From: Antennarius striatus
Lineage: Eukaryota > Chordata > Actinopteri > Lophiiformes > Antennariidae
Direction of reading: 5' to 3'
DNA: 64,000 nucleotides
Assembly: GCF_040054535.1 (NCBI RefSeq)
Contig: NC_090778.1
Span: forward strand, 8,750,001 to 8,814,000
Shown piece by piece: positions 1 to 11,900 of the stretch. Made by a program: the position numbers and the translations under genes. The notes under the pieces are model-generated. The model saw nothing but the letters and a program-made list of their open reading frames with translations, had not been told where the DNA came from and searched no databases. Each line of letters starts with the position of its first letter. The stretch's first letter is position 1.

Positions 1-98
1 TTAGAAAAATAAGGTTGAGATCGTTTAGTGATTGACTAAAAATAGCCAACGTTCCTTTTTACTCAACCTGCTGATGTTGACCTTTGACCCTCACTAAC

Positions 99-235
99 CT
101 GAAGTTCAGGCCTGGGAAGAGGGTCTTGTTGCTCTCTTTCTCATCCAGCCGTCTGAAGGAGTACTTGGGAAGACAGCTCAGCATCAGTGGGTCCAGGTTG
201 CAGTCCCACTTGATTAGTATGCCTATGACGCCTCC
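99..235 (-). CDS. p2rx7: p2rx7 exon 8
   Basis: Codes GGVIGILIKWDCNLDPLM, then SCLPKYSFRRLDEKESNKT and GLNFR. The NFR belongs to the conserved N-F-x(n)-R ATP-site region that continues in the next exon, off the window. Donor CAG|GTTAGT. Positions 1-98 are intron. Confidence 0.88.
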
Positions 236-3200
236 CTGTGGTCAACAGAGGAAATGAACAAACACTGTTGGGCGGTTTAGAAAAACTGTCGCCATTGAAA
301 GTAAAATCTCATTGAAGTACAAGAATTTGGTATAATTCCAAATCTTGCACACCCATAACAAAAGTACCAAATCTTGATTTTCACAATAGATTTATCAACT
401 GTTGTTACAAGAGATTTTGTGTGGGCCTCTTTCAAGAAATCAATACAAACAGGGCTCGAATGTTGATCAGGGAAAAAAATGTGCTCTGAACTGTCAAGAA
501 ATGTCAACTCAATGTTCATAACTTTGTATTTTACATAAAAACACAATAATACTTCTATGGTAATTCTATTATTAGGGTAATAATTGACTTTCTTCTTCAA
601 AAAGGAATGTTTTCTGTCTTAGCTTGTTTCATCTTCAACTAGTCTCTTTCTAAGGCTGGCAGTTGGTTCCTAAAGTCAAGGAAAAATGGAAAATCCACAC
701 ACATCCTCAACCACATAAGAATTGGGAAAATTCAGACCAGTGGTATCACAATCTTGATCTATTCCTGAGATATGGTGCTGAATAACAGCCAGTGTGTACA
801 CAGAACATTATACTGTCACATACATTACATAATACTGTTGAATACAAAACCACCATCATCATTTTAACTAACTCAATGTAATTTATTGACTAATAGCCAA
901 ACTTCTGTCAATCATTAACCTCCAAATGGACAAATCTGAAATTCCCTCAAAACACTCATATATATATATATATATATATATTGGGATATTGTGTTCATAA
1001 GAAGGAGACAGAAGAACAAAGAGAGGCATGAAAAGAGTTTAGGTCACCCGCTACGACCATCAGTAACTTATTCATCGGTGATTGTGGACAGAGGTACAAA
1101 GAAAGTCCCCTACAAAACAAACTCATCAGAAACAGTAAGAGACTGACTCCTACCTCTACTGCCATCTCAGAGAACTTCTCTCCTGCCTGTTGAACAATGT
1201 CTCCCAGTCTGAAGATGGGGCAGAGTGAGTCGTTTCCTCTCTGACAGCTCCTCAGGTAGACGTCATTCATCGGTGGGAGGATGTTCCTTCTGGAAGACAA
1301 AAATAGATGGTGACATTCCCAGACAGCTCTTCACACTGTTGGAAAGTGATGAAATGTGAACCTTTGGGAATGTCATTCCTTGAAATTACTTCAAAGTGTC
1401 CATAGCTTTTTTTAAACACGATTTTATTTATATTACTTTAAAATGCAGAGAAATAATACAGCGATATATATCTTTAAACTTTAGAATGAAGAAAAAGGGA
1501 ATGAATAAAGCAGATTCTTTTTTTGTACAAAATACAATTAAATGATGACCAGCTAATTCCTCACAGCTAACTATTGGAAAAGGACTTGAGAAACATTTTC
1601 AACCTCCAGTTGAGAGTTGAGTTTGTTGCCCCAGTAGCTTCAACCCTGAAGCAGCCTCACCGGATGTAGTTGAAGGCAGGAAACCTGATGTTGTTCTTGA
1701 TGAGGACGGTGAAGTTCTCAGCTGCTGCCAGCAGAGCAGGCCTGTGGTGAGAGAGCAATGAACACACAGTACATAGACAAACAAACAAACAAACAAACAA
1801 ACAAACAAAACACACTGTTCAGTCTGACCATCTGTTGGATGTGATGGTGTTGATGTATTTTAGCCAAGGAGTGCACATGTAGACATTTTATGCATTAGAC
1901 ATTATGGTGCTCAAAAACAAAAATAAATAAGTATTTCTGGAAGTCACACATTTGCAGGATCACTTCATGTTGTCTGATACAGTCAATTAATTCCTATATA
2001 TTTGTCTTATAAATACACTTCCTGCATAATACATGCACTCATCATGAAAGCATATTATTGAATACACACACTGCCTTTTAATTCCAGAAGTTATACTGTT
2101 GACCTGTGGTTGATGTGTCCAACTCATGTCACACAAACACAAACGCCACAACGAAGCTGACATTTAGGACCCTTATTACGACACTTGTTAAATTTTGTAA
2201 TTTTTTTTTTTTTTATTCTACTCTAGGAATCCCCATAGGGAAATTATTAAACCGCACTAACGCACACAGATATTCTTCATGTTGACAGATTATTTGTTAT
2301 TTAGCTGTGATATTCTTTTATATATTATATACTGAATTAATGACCGAAGGGAAATTAGTGAGTCTAGATTCATAACAAGCATTACACTTTGTTGTATTAC
2401 TCAGATGATCTCGCTGCTGTAGGTTCTTTTCATGTCAATAACACAATAGCTGCTAAGAAACAAAGCAATTTCATTTACCTGCTCAACAACGTTCAACCGT
2501 TCTACATTTTAACTACAGCCATTTTCATTGAAAAGGTTAAAAACACAATTTTTAATGACAGGTTCTATATTCTCCTTAGACTTTATTGAAGATTTATGTT
2601 TGAACCAGTTGTTACTATAAATGTTTCAGTGGATCACAAGAACTTAAAACCCTGGTGAAAAGTTTCTTGAAAAAGCCCTGTTCTGAATCAGAATAGTGTC
2701 GTCTACCTCGGAGGGCTGGTCTTGGTTTCGATTGGACACCATGCCGACACCTCACAGGTTTTCCTCAAAACATCAAACTTCACACATGATCCCGTCTGAA
2801 TCCCTGCAGGAGGAAAACAACAATTCTGCATCCAAGCTCAACTGATTCTGTCAGAAAGGCCCCAGGTTTGACATCTGCAGCAGCCGATGAAGCGATACAA
2901 ATCGCAGGTCATATAAATCAGTAAAAACTACACGATAATTCAAATGAGATTACTAAGGATTATTAGCCAGAACAAATCAGGGTTTTCTTCTTGATAAAGG
3001 TGAGGTGCAGATCTATCTATCCACAACAGACCAATAAGGCTTTGGTCTCTTATTTTTTTTCCTACAGTCTGGAACCCATCCCAGCTGACACTGTGTGAGA
3101 CAGAGGTCATAGATCATCTGGGCCGACACACGGACACAAACACGCATGCTAACATTTAAAATTTCGAGTCATCAATTCAAATAAAGAGCATGATGTTGGA

Positions 3201-4333
3201 GGAAACAGGATTCACAGAGTTCATATTGTACATTACTTTACCTTCATCTTACATTAGTCAAACGAAATTAAAGTCATATACTTAGCCTTTGTACGAATGT
3301 CTTTGTAAATATATGTGGATTTCTCATTTTCATTCATTCTGTATTGGAGTCATGGCAACATGTTATTCATGGGGACTGATGAGCCTTGGCTCAACGCCCT
3401 CCTGGTTGTTGAGGTTGGTTTCTCGTGTTGGTGTAGTGACAGAGGAGTCGCCGTACCGTGGCTCTGCTGATACCAGGCTCCTTTCTCACAGTCTCTATCG
3501 GTACGACACAAGCTGGCTTTAGGGGGAACCTGGAATAGAAACACCGAGAATGAGACAAGTGTGTTTGTTTCTGTTCATCTAAACATCAGCTGCAGTTTTA
3601 ATGTGATTTTATTGTGGAACTTCTGTGGCAGATGTTCTCACATAATAATAAACCATCATTTTATGGATAATTATAATGAAAAGAGCACCTCTGGACATTT
3701 TCCCTGCTTCTGGCTCTTTGTGACAATGACGTTTGTCACCACAAAAAAGGAGTTTTTGTTCTGGGGAAAAAAAAAAAAGCATCATATGAAATTTCCTCTT
3801 TGACACAGACACACAAGATTGAGGACCAAAACCACTACCTGTGCTGTAGCCCCGCTGTAGTCCACCACATCCCAGACAGCATCCCCCACCCCGGGCAGGT
3901 GAGTCTGAGCCACCCCCTTCACCTTGGTGGTGACAGAGCTCACCAGCAGGTCAAACTCCTGGTACTTTCTGTTCCACAGCATCAGGATGCTGGAATAGAG
4001 AGATACAAAAAGTCAGGTTTATGGCTGCACTAACGAGTATTAACATGATCCTACGATCATCAGCGATCCTACACCGAGACACGTCTAGAGAACAGTCTGG
4101 GTTAGAGGGAAGTAGACGCGCTGAATGTGCGGCCGCTCCCCGGACGGGAACACATGCGGGGGCTGAACTATTTCGCTGTGTTCGGACTATGTCTGAACTG
4201 TGTTCGCTCACCAGATGAACAGAAGGATGAATCCGTTCAGACTCCACTTCATGGATCCGAGCCGGACGCTCTGGATCCGAACCAGTTTGTTGGTTTCATA
4301 CTGACACAGACTGCGAATAATGCCGCACGGCAT
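99..4333 (-). CDS. p2rx7: P2X purinergic receptor, P2RX7-like (partial, exons 1-8)
   Basis: ATP-gated trimeric cation channel subunit of the plasma membrane. Eight exons are seen: 4212-4333, 3839-3989, 3689-3760, 3457-3529, 2707-2803, 1661-1741, 1154-1289 and 99-235, all with GT-AG introns and matching phases, giving 289 codons plus 2 bases; the last exons lie left of the window. The start MPCGIIRSLCQYETNK aligns with the P2RX7 N terminus (QYETNKVTRIQS); in-frame upstream methionines have no homology. First transmembrane segment is about residues 30-48. TTKVKG holds the two ATP-binding lysines; GIQTGSC, TCEVSAWCPIE, AENFTVLIKNN (glycosylation sequon NFT), CPIFRLGDIV and KYSFRRLDEK are P2X ectodomain blocks. 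P2RX7 is favoured over P2RX4 by QYETNK, FRLGDI and PRPALL, although SSVTTKVKGVA is P2RX4-like. The diagnostic long P2RX7 C-terminal tail is outside the window. Confidence 0.85.
959..982 (+). repeat. (TA)n microsatellite in p2rx7 intron 7
   Basis: About twelve TA units. Confidence 0.9.
1154..1289 (-). CDS. p2rx7: p2rx7 exon 7
   Basis: Codes RRNILPPMNDVYLRSC and CPIFRLGDIVQQAGEKF up to EMAVE; typical P2X lower-body and left-flipper region. Acceptor TTCCAG, donor GAG|GTAGG. Confidence 0.9.
1661..1741 (-). CDS. p2rx7: p2rx7 exon 6
   Basis: Codes PALLAAAENFTVLIKNNIRF and PAFNYI; contains the conserved N-linked glycosylation site NFT. Acceptor CCACAG, donor CCG|GTGAGG. Confidence 0.88.
1777..1810 (+). 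repeat. (AAAC)n microsatellite in p2rx7 intron 5
   Basis: About eight ACAA units, 36 bases upstream (on the minus strand) of exon 6. Confidence 0.9.
2707..2803 (-). CDS. p2rx7: p2rx7 exon 5
   Basis: Codes GIQTGSCVKFDVLRKTCEVS followed by AWCPIETKTSPP, the cysteine-rich head-domain block shared by P2X receptors. Acceptor CTGCAG, donor CGAG|GTAGA. Confidence 0.88.
3457..3529 (-). CDS. p2rx7: p2rx7 exon 4
   Basis: Codes VPPKASLCRTDRDCEKGAWY and QQSHG; the two cysteines fit the C-x5-C pattern of the P2X head domain. Acceptor TTCCAG, donor CACG|GTACG. Confidence 0.85.
3689..3760 (-). CDS. p2rx7: p2rx7 exon 3
   Basis: A 72-base exon, too small to stand out as an ORF. After a long pyrimidine tract ending CCCCAG it codes NKNSFFVVTNVIVTKSQ and ends KCPE, the P2X 'NSFFVMTN...LCPE' segment. 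Donor GAG|GTGCTC. Phase 0 on both sides. Confidence 0.82.
3839..3989 (-). CDS. p2rx7: p2rx7 exon 2
   Basis: Acceptor TTCCAG, donor CAG|GTAGT. It completes the first membrane helix and enters the ectodomain; VSSVTTKVKGVAQT contains the conserved K-x-K of the ATP site. VWDVVDY matches the following conserved aromatic/acidic block. Confidence 0.85.
4212..4333 (-). CDS. p2rx7: p2rx7 exon 1 (coding part)
   Basis: Codes residues 1-40 plus two bases: the cytosolic N terminus with YETNK and the start of the first membrane helix. The donor reads CTG|GTGAG. The P2X N-terminal T-x-K/R phosphorylation-type motif is represented by ETNK. Confidence 0.85.
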
Positions 4334-5286
4334 AATCCTGTGCTGCTGGTTCCGGAACCGTTCAGTGAGGATTCTTGTGTGTGAAAGAATCTGTGTGAGA
4401 CTCCTCTTCCTGTGTGGACGGTCACATGTCCGGAGTCCTGCAGCTGCTTTCGGTCTCATCATCATCACAGCGCAGCGCACAGAGCCGGAAGGAGAATGTA
4501 AGGGTCCGTGGGCTCTGGGGCCCCACCAGGGTCATGCTGGTGAGGCACTGATTTCATCATAATTACATTTACAAACATATTAACCTACAGTGTAGCTTAT
4601 TCACCATTTAATTAGCAACAGGTCATTTTTAAAATCTCAGAGCAGAATTATTTATACACATAAACTGTAACACACAAATAAGCACATATGATTAAAAAAC
4701 TTATATTGTTACCTACATATTTTTTATGTTATGTTTACTTATAAATGAAGTCCATCCGTCGCTCCTTCTGAACAAAAGCATCAAAAATATTTTGAGTTGA
4801 GATTTGTAATCCTCATTTTTTATAGTAAGGCAAGGCAAGCAGAATACAAATGAATGGCTGGACTAGTTTGCCGTCATTTCTTCTATATGGCCGAAGAAGA
4901 ACACTCCTCAGCCGAATCCCTGGGTTCATCAGCGCCCCCTACCATGAGGCAGGAGAACTGCGTGCCTCACTTTGTGTCTTTTCCCAGGCATTTCAGGACC
5001 GCTCAACTCAAGAAAGACGTTACACACATACAGTTGTTGACAAAAAAAACACTGTAGATTTTATTCAATAGCTAAATTATGGGAATTTAGTTCATAGAGC
5101 AAACATGTTTGAACATTTTAATAGCGTCATATAGAGAAACAGCATTACGGTCACACATGTACACACAGTTTCCTAATGTAACGGCCATGCAATCAGAGGG
5201 AAACGAGGAATCATAATATAGGTAGGAGATTAATAACAATAAACATGACAATAACAATAACAAACAAAACAATAACAATAAAAATG
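4334..5286. other. 5' flank of p2rx7 and gene-free spacer
   Basis: Probable promoter and 5' UTR of p2rx7 directly right of its start, CpG-richer than the surroundings to about 4520. From about 4560 the sequence is AT-rich with no coding signal. From about 5225 to 5285 it becomes an AACAAT-type low-complexity stretch, where the neighbouring LINE begins. Confidence 0.5.
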
Positions 5287-5317
5287 TAGCCGCAAGAGGA
5301 CACAAGCCAGTGTCTTA

Positions 5318-6772
5318 TTGTGCCGGTCCCAAGCCTGGATAAATACAGAGGGTTGCGTCAGGAAGGGCATCCGGCGTAAAACTTTTGCCAAATCAAAGAT
5401 GCGAATCAAACCTATGACTTCCATACCGGATCGGTCGAGGCCCGGGTTAACAACGACCGCCATCGGCGCTGTTGACCTACAGGGCGCCGGTGGAAATTGG
5501 ATTACTGTTGGTCGAAGAAGGAGAGGAGGAAAGTGCGTTCGCACGAAGAAAGAGAAGAGGAACACCAAGAGTATAGGACTGAGAGTAGGGACGTTGAATG
5601 TTGGAACTATGACAGGAAAAGGTAGAGAGTTGGTTGACATGATGCAGAGGAGGAAGGTAGACATACTGTGTGTCCAGGAGACCAGGTGGAAAGGTAGCAA
5701 GGCTAGAAGTTTAGGAGCAGGGTTCAAGTTGTTCTATCATGGTGTAGATGGGAAGAGAAATGGAGTAGGAGTTATCTTGAAGGAGGAGTTTGTTAGGAAT
5801 GTCCTGGAGGTAAAAAGAGTGTCAGATAGAGTGATGAGTCTGAAGCTAGAAATAGAAGGTGTGATGTTCAATGTTGTTAGCGGGTATGCTCCACAGGTAG
5901 GATGTGAGCTGGAGGAGAAGGAGAAATTCTGGTCGGACCTTGATGAAGTGATGCAGAGCATGCCTAGAAGTGAGAGAGTTGTCATTGGAGCAGACTTCAA
6001 TGGACATGTTGGTGCAGGAAACAGAGGTGATGAGGAGGTGATGGGCAGGTTTGGTATCCAGGAGAGGAACGCAGAAGGACAGATGGTAGTTGACTTTGCA
6101 AAAAGGATGGAAATGGCTGTAGTGAATACTTTCTTCCAGAAGAGGCAGGAACATAGGGTGACCTATAAGAGTGGAGGTAGGAGCACACAGGTAGACTACA
6201 TCTTGTGTAGACGGTGTAACCTGAAAGAGATCAGTGACTGCAAAGTAGTGGTAGGTGAGAGTGTAGCCAAACAGCATAGGATGGTGGTGTGTAGGATGAC
6301 TCTGGTGGTGAGGAAGATGAAGAGGGCAAAGGCAGAGCAGAAGACGAAATGGTGGAAGCTGAAAAAGGAAGAGTGTTGCATGACTTTTAGGAAGGAGTTA
6401 AGACAGGCTCTGGGTGGTCAGGAGGTGCTTCCAGATGACTGGACAACTACAGCTAATGTGATCAAGGAGACAGGTAGGAGAGTACTTGGTGTGTCATCTG
6501 GAAGGAAAGTAAATAAGGAGACTTGGTGGTGGAATGAGGAGGTACAGGAGTGTATACAGAGAAAGAGGTTAGCCAAGAGGAAGTGGGACACTGAGAGGAC
6601 TGAGGAGAGTAGACAGGAGTACAGGGAGATGCAGCGTAAGGTGAAGGTAGAGGTAGCAAAGGCCAAACAAGAAGCTTATGATGACTTGTATGCTAGGTTG
6701 GACAGTAAGGAGGGAGAGACTGATCTATACCGGTTGGCAAGACAGAGAGATAGAGATGGGAAGGACGTGTAG
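5318..6772 (+). pseudogene. RTE-type LINE endonuclease region, truncated by a stop
   Basis: 484 codons resembling 'craniofacial development protein 2-like' database entries, which are LINE endonucleases. Visible motifs are RVGTLNVGTM, CVQETRWKG (metal-binding Glu), GADFNGHVG, VDYILCRR and KQHRMVV (catalytic His). After the endonuclease come basic K/R-rich linker helices. It ends at a TAG where the frame otherwise continues with VRVIKDRDG and GRWKEYFEEL, so the stop is a nonsense change rather than the natural end. Confidence 0.85.
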
Positions 6773-6930
6773 CCGGTTAGGGTGATTAAGGATAGGGATG
6801 GAAGTCTATTGACAGGTGCCAGTAGTGTGATGGGAAGATGGAAAGAGTACTTTGAAGAGTTGAAGTGAACATTTGTGAGCAGCAGTATGGTTTCATGACA
6901 TAAAAGAGTACTACAGATGCAGTATTTGCT

Positions 6931-8013
6931 TTGAGGATGTTGATAGAGAAGTACAGAGAAGGCCAGAGGGAGCTGCATTGTGTTTTTGTAGATCTGGAGA
7001 AAGCTTATGACAGGGTGCCCAGAGAGGAACTGTGGTATTGTATGAGGAAGTCTGGAGTGGCAGAGAAGTATGTTAGAACGGTGCAGGACATGTATGAAGA
7101 CTGTAAGACAGTGGTGAGGTGTGCTGTAGGTGTGACAGAGGAGTTCAAGGTGGAGGTGGGACTGCATCAGGGATCAGCTCTGAGCCCCTTCTTGTTTGCC
7201 ATGGTGATGGACAGGCTGACAGACGAGGTTAGACAGGAATCTCCATGGACTATGATGTTTGCAGATGACATTGTGATCTGTAGTGAGAGCAGGGAACAGG
7301 TGGAGGAGAAGCTAGAGAAGTGGAGGTTTGTCCTGGAAAGGAGAGGAATGAAGGTTAGCCGCAGTAAGACAGAGTACATGTGTGTGAATGAGAGGGACCC
7401 AAGTGGAATAGTGAGGTTAGAGGGAGAAGAGATCAAGAAGGTGGAGGATTTTAAGTACTTAGGCTCAACAGTCCAGAGCAATGGAGAGTGTGGAAAAGAG
7501 GTGAAGAAGCGTGTCCAGGCAGGATGGAACGGGTGGAGGAAAGTGTCAGGTGTGATGTGTGATAGAAGAGTTTCAGCTAAAATGAAAGGAAAGGTGTACA
7601 AAACTGTGGTGAGACCAGCGATGTTGTTTGGTCTAGAGACAGTGTCACTGAAGAAAAGACAGGAGACAGAGCTAGAGGTAGCAGAGATGAAGATGCTGAG
7701 GTTCTCTCTGGGAGTGACCAGGAAGGATAGGATCAGGAATGAGTATATCAGAGGGACAGCACATGTTAGAGGTTTTGGAGATAAAGTCAGAGAGGCCAGA
7801 CTGAGATGGTTTGGACGTGTCCAGAGGAGAGATAGTGAATATATTGGTAGAAGGATGCTGAGTTTTGAACTGCCAGGCAGGAGGCCTAGAGGAAGACCAA
7901 AGAGGAGGTTTATGGATGTAATGAGGGAAGACATGAAGGTAGTTGGTGTGAGAGAAGAGGATTCAAAGGACAGGGCTAGATGGAGGAAATTGATTCGCTG
8001 TGGCGACCCCTGA
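6931..8013 (+). pseudogene. RTE-type LINE reverse transcriptase, 5'-truncated
   Basis: 360 codons covering reverse transcriptase palm and thumb: FVDLEKAYDRVPREELW, GLHQGSALSPFLFAMVMD, the FADD active site in MMFADDIVIC, and DFKYLGSTVQ. The C-terminal domain ends WRKLIRCGDP, directly before the 3' tail. The fingers subdomain is missing because of the internal deletion just upstream, where an in-frame TAA also lies near 6901. Not functional. Confidence 0.88.
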
Positions 8014-8049
8014 AGGGAAAAGCCGAAAGGAAAAGAAGAAGAAGAAGAA

Positions 8050-8571
8050 ACATGTTAAAATGAAGGCTATAAGATACATTCAAAATGAATGTATCTCCAA
8101 ATCTCTATGTGAGAGCAGAGATTTGGAGAGAGCATTTTGGCAGGTTTCATGGCGAGAACCATCAATAAGTGACTTTCTAAAGTTTGGGATCATTTTCATG
8201 TCATACCATCAAATGCAGTTTATGGCACACATTTTGTTTCCATAGTTAAACTGTATTTTTGTAATTTAAATGGGTCTCAGTATTACAATTGCTTGTAGGT
8301 GTGGTGTTTTCTCTGCAAACGAGAGTTGTCAACAACATATCTATGAGACATTTGCATGTTTCATAGATGATGTGATGAAAATGTGATGAAAATCATACCC
8401 AACAAACCAGTGACCCTATCAACACTGGAAATCCTGACTGTATATACAGTATGTATATATAGTATACTGTATACAGTATATATGTATGTGTGTGTCTACT
8501 GTATTTATGGTAGATGTTGGACATCATATTCACATAGAAACCTTTCTACCACACAGTGCCGGGAAAGCAGA
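8050..8571. other. gene-free stretch with TATA-rich simple sequence
   Basis: No coding signal. Positions about 8437-8488 hold imperfect TATACAGTATA-type repeats that can fold on themselves. Confidence 0.5.
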
Positions 8572-8995
8572 AGTTGGAGGAGACCTTGATGGACATGATA
8601 GGTAAAGATGAACAGCTTTTTTCTTTTGTTGAGGACAAAGGGTTCCAACGATTAGCATTTAGCAATATACACTAACCAAAGAGAAGGCCGTGGAAGAAAT
8701 CAACATGGATGCGTACCTTGGTGTCACTTGGCGTTATGTGCCAGACAGCCTAAATCTGGCTTTTAAGTGTGCAGTATTTTCCTTTGAGTCAGCAGCTAAT
8801 ATTTCAGATGTGATTGCAAATTTGATGATGGAGTGGGGAAGTGTGGACAGGCTCTTCCTTGACTCATTATTTCACCGTGGCCTTTGCCTTCCTCACCTGC
8901 TAAGAGAGAAGCTCAGAGTGTCTATGTACAGAGGAACCATGAACGCACCAACTGGCGTTGCTGAAGACAGCAGTTGTGCAACAACCATACTTTGA
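8572..8995 (+). pseudogene. hAT-family (ZBED-like) transposase relic
   Basis: The frame from 8572 reads ETLMDMIGKDEQLFSFVEDK then GFQRL, which matches the 'D-x-P-F-S-x-V-x-D-x-G-F' block at the start of the hAT catalytic core. After a stop and frameshift, 8690-8995 reads NMDAYLGVTWRYV, comparable to the 'ESYLAVTxHYID' block normally following the first catalytic Asp. The segment in between is deleted, and no terminal inverted repeats were found. A decayed fragment. Confidence 0.55.
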
Positions 8996-11900
8996 CCGGA
9001 GGAGGATCCTATACATGTCAGATATACATCTTCACATTCAACTCAAAGAAGTCTCATTTTTACAGGTGTGATGTGGAACATCCACTGTATATAAGACTAC
9101 AAATATTCAAGTATTCAAAAAATAGGTAAGGAAAATGTGAGAAAAGGAAATACATCTTTTGTCAATTTTTCAAAAGTATAATCGATGTTTTGAGTACATG
9201 AGAAAATAAAGCATTTATAAGAACGCAAGGAAGCTTTTAATTCAAAAGAATTTTTTTAAGAAAAACTGAGGTGAAAAAATAAGCAGGGATTTGTGGTGTA
9301 TACATTTCACAAGCTTGATATTGAAGTGGGAATAATAAAGATGTGATCAATTTCTGGTAGTTGGATAAAAAAGAAATACTCTTTTCTTCCGATATATAAA
9401 ACTTATAACAATTGATCATAAGTACATTATACTGTTTAAAACAGTTTCTATGGCAAAAAATAATATTTAGTCTGAATGTGGTTCGTTTAATTAAAATGTT
9501 AAATATACTAAAATATAATGTACGTAAATTGTATACTACTCTAAAGTTGCTCGTCTCACATCACTGTATTCTTCAGTGGTTGAGTGTTGTTGCAGTTCCA
9601 CAGATCACCACCAGAGGGTCGAAAAGGCTTTGAGTTCCTGATCACTTCTGTTAGTTCACGTCAGTTCTCTGGGGATCTGTATGTTGGCCAGTCCTGCTGG
9701 TGGTGTACAGTATGGTGGTGTTTACAGAGGAGATGATACAGACATAGTTCTAAGAAACATTTTAAAACACCTGGAAAATAAAGGAAAGAGGTCAGGGTTA
9801 GGGTTAGGGGCAATGCACAGACAGACATTTTTCAACAATGTCTTGAATCCAGTAATACATGGAACAAACTAGAGAAGGTTGAGGTCATTTTAGGACACTT
9901 ACAACTCCTTGAGCTTTGATTTAAAGCTGTCATTTAAATATTATATATTCAGAATCAGAATCCTTTACATAAACACGTGTTCACTATAAAGAGAACAGAA
10001 ATGAGCATCACACTCATTGATTATTGATTGGCAATTATGGCAAATGGATGAGGATATGTAGTCTACTGTTATTGAATATAATTTGAAGAATGCTTATATT
10101 TGTTCATCTTTCCATTCTTTCCTTCTCGATATTTCTACTTTATTTCATTTAAGAGGCAAGTATTCTGCTTATTACTTCATTACATTTATGTAACACATAG
10201 GGCACTTTTTCATGTGAAATGATATTTATGAATGTTTCAATATGTGTTCTAGTCAAAATTTACGTTCATAATGTTTTGATAGAAATGTTATTCACCAGCA
10301 TTATTTATCATTTGTGACTATTCTTTGTGCTTTTTGCTGTTTGTGTTCCTGGCCCCTGAGTTGTTTTTTCCTGCAATATCATGAAGGACATCTTGTCTTT
10401 TAGCCTCAAGTGCCCTTGTGGTGTTTTGTATGATTTCCTTCTGTCTAAGGCATTTGACATTGTGGAAGAAGGTTCGACATTCACCAAAGATGGATCAAAA
10501 CAAACTACAATCCAAAGTGAAGAAAAAATAAATCCTTATGTGGATGGAGCTTACTTTTAGTAGTGCACAGTATGGCTAAAGGTCAGGTCATAGAAAAAAA
10601 GTGAATAAAATATCCAAATTAACTTAATTTCCTCTAACTTGAACTTAAAAAGCATTTTATGGTTACCAGTAAGCTATTTAAAATTGTAATATCTGGTTTT
10701 AATTTTTTTTCTCATCATTAGGTACAACTCAACCCTCCTGGTGAGTCTCGGAACCCTATCTTTGAAAGCGTAGCGTAACTTAACTTGTGAAATAGCTGGA
10801 TTTGCCAGAACAATCCAACATGTCAGGTTACTTGTGAAAGCATCGCTTTTCAAACACACAGTTAGTTTAACACTGAGAAGGCTGTATTGTAAATAACGAT
10901 AAAACAGAGGCTGAAGGGTTGTTAGCTTAAGAAAAAATAATCATCCCCAGGGGGATGATTAAAGGATGTTTCTCCTTCTAGCTGCAGTCCAAATGACACT
11001 GAGGGTCAGTAGGTCAACATCTGCTGCCGGCAGACAGCTCATTGCTGGATGAGAGCCCATATTGTCTATATAAGACATACGATCAGTGGTTTATGAAAGG
11101 GAAGAATCTTGAATGGCATATACACAGAGTAAATCTTTAGGATTTACATACGTGCACATCAAAGACATGTTTAGTGATTATGTCATGCAGCTGTTGAGTT
11201 TACGTGCCAACATCTTTTTTTTTTTTGGCTCCATGCAGACAATGTGAGAGACGTCTGGACCAGTCACATGTATTTCATCTTCACACTGCAACTAAGGCGA
11301 ATATCCAAGCTGAAGTAAAACATTTCACCCGTGCTGGCCTTTGAAATGCTCAAACACCCCCTACATCAAACTCAACTGTGTCACACAAACTGTAGCAAAT
11401 TGATGTTTGACGTAAAGTCAAAGCAGGAGAGCTCATTATTTGACCGGAGACGATACTTAAAGGAAAACCAAGTTTAGCAGCGGGGGCCCGCGTTTCTATC
11501 GCTGGTTTGATCTCCATTCTTTCCACCTTCAACCCTTTGGCCCTTTTGTTGTGGCTGGACCTGCCAGGGGTCAGCTGTGGTCATGCCAACAGGAGAGAAC
11601 AGGGGTTTATGTCTTCAAACACACTAATAACCCCCACTGCGGTTCGCTGACTCCCTTTAGAGCCGTTTTTCATAGTCCTGCAGACAGAGGAAGCAGGCAG
11701 CTGGAGGTGGGTTACTTCCATCCATGAGTCTGTTTAGAATTAAATGGGCACATGTGGTTTGTTTTGAGAAGCTTGGCCAAGATGAAACTATAGATTTCAC
11801 AGGCAGTGGATTAGAGCTAAACTTTGTTCAAGGCCAATGTGTGACATTAAAGAGAAAGTAATGACAGGAAGCACATAACGTGAGCTAAGCCTTTCATTAA

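Larger units (their letters stand above)
5287..8049 (+). mobile_element. RTE-type non-LTR retrotransposon, internally deleted
   Basis: Near full-span copy of a LINE with an apurinic endonuclease and reverse transcriptase. The 5' end carries the GTTGCGTCAGGAAGGGCATC block common in fish RTE elements; the 3' end reads GGGAAAAGCCGAAAGGAAAAG followed by an AAG-rich tail. Two coding blocks remain (5318-6772 and 6931-8013). A TAG at 6770 interrupts the frame and the sequence jumps at about 6866, where roughly 150 codons between endonuclease and reverse transcriptase are missing compared with the coding continuity expected. Three further fragments of the same family are present at 49510-49740, 52049-52471 and 54957-55797. 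Confidence 0.88.

Noticed and set aside
4209..4480. Upstream in-frame methionines extending the p2rx7 N terminus
   Set aside because: The added residues have no P2X homology; alignment of QYETNK places the start at 4333.
7167..7934. 255-codon minus-strand open frame
   Set aside because: It is the antisense shadow of the LINE reverse transcriptase on the plus strand; composition is an S/L/T-rich mirror with no motif.
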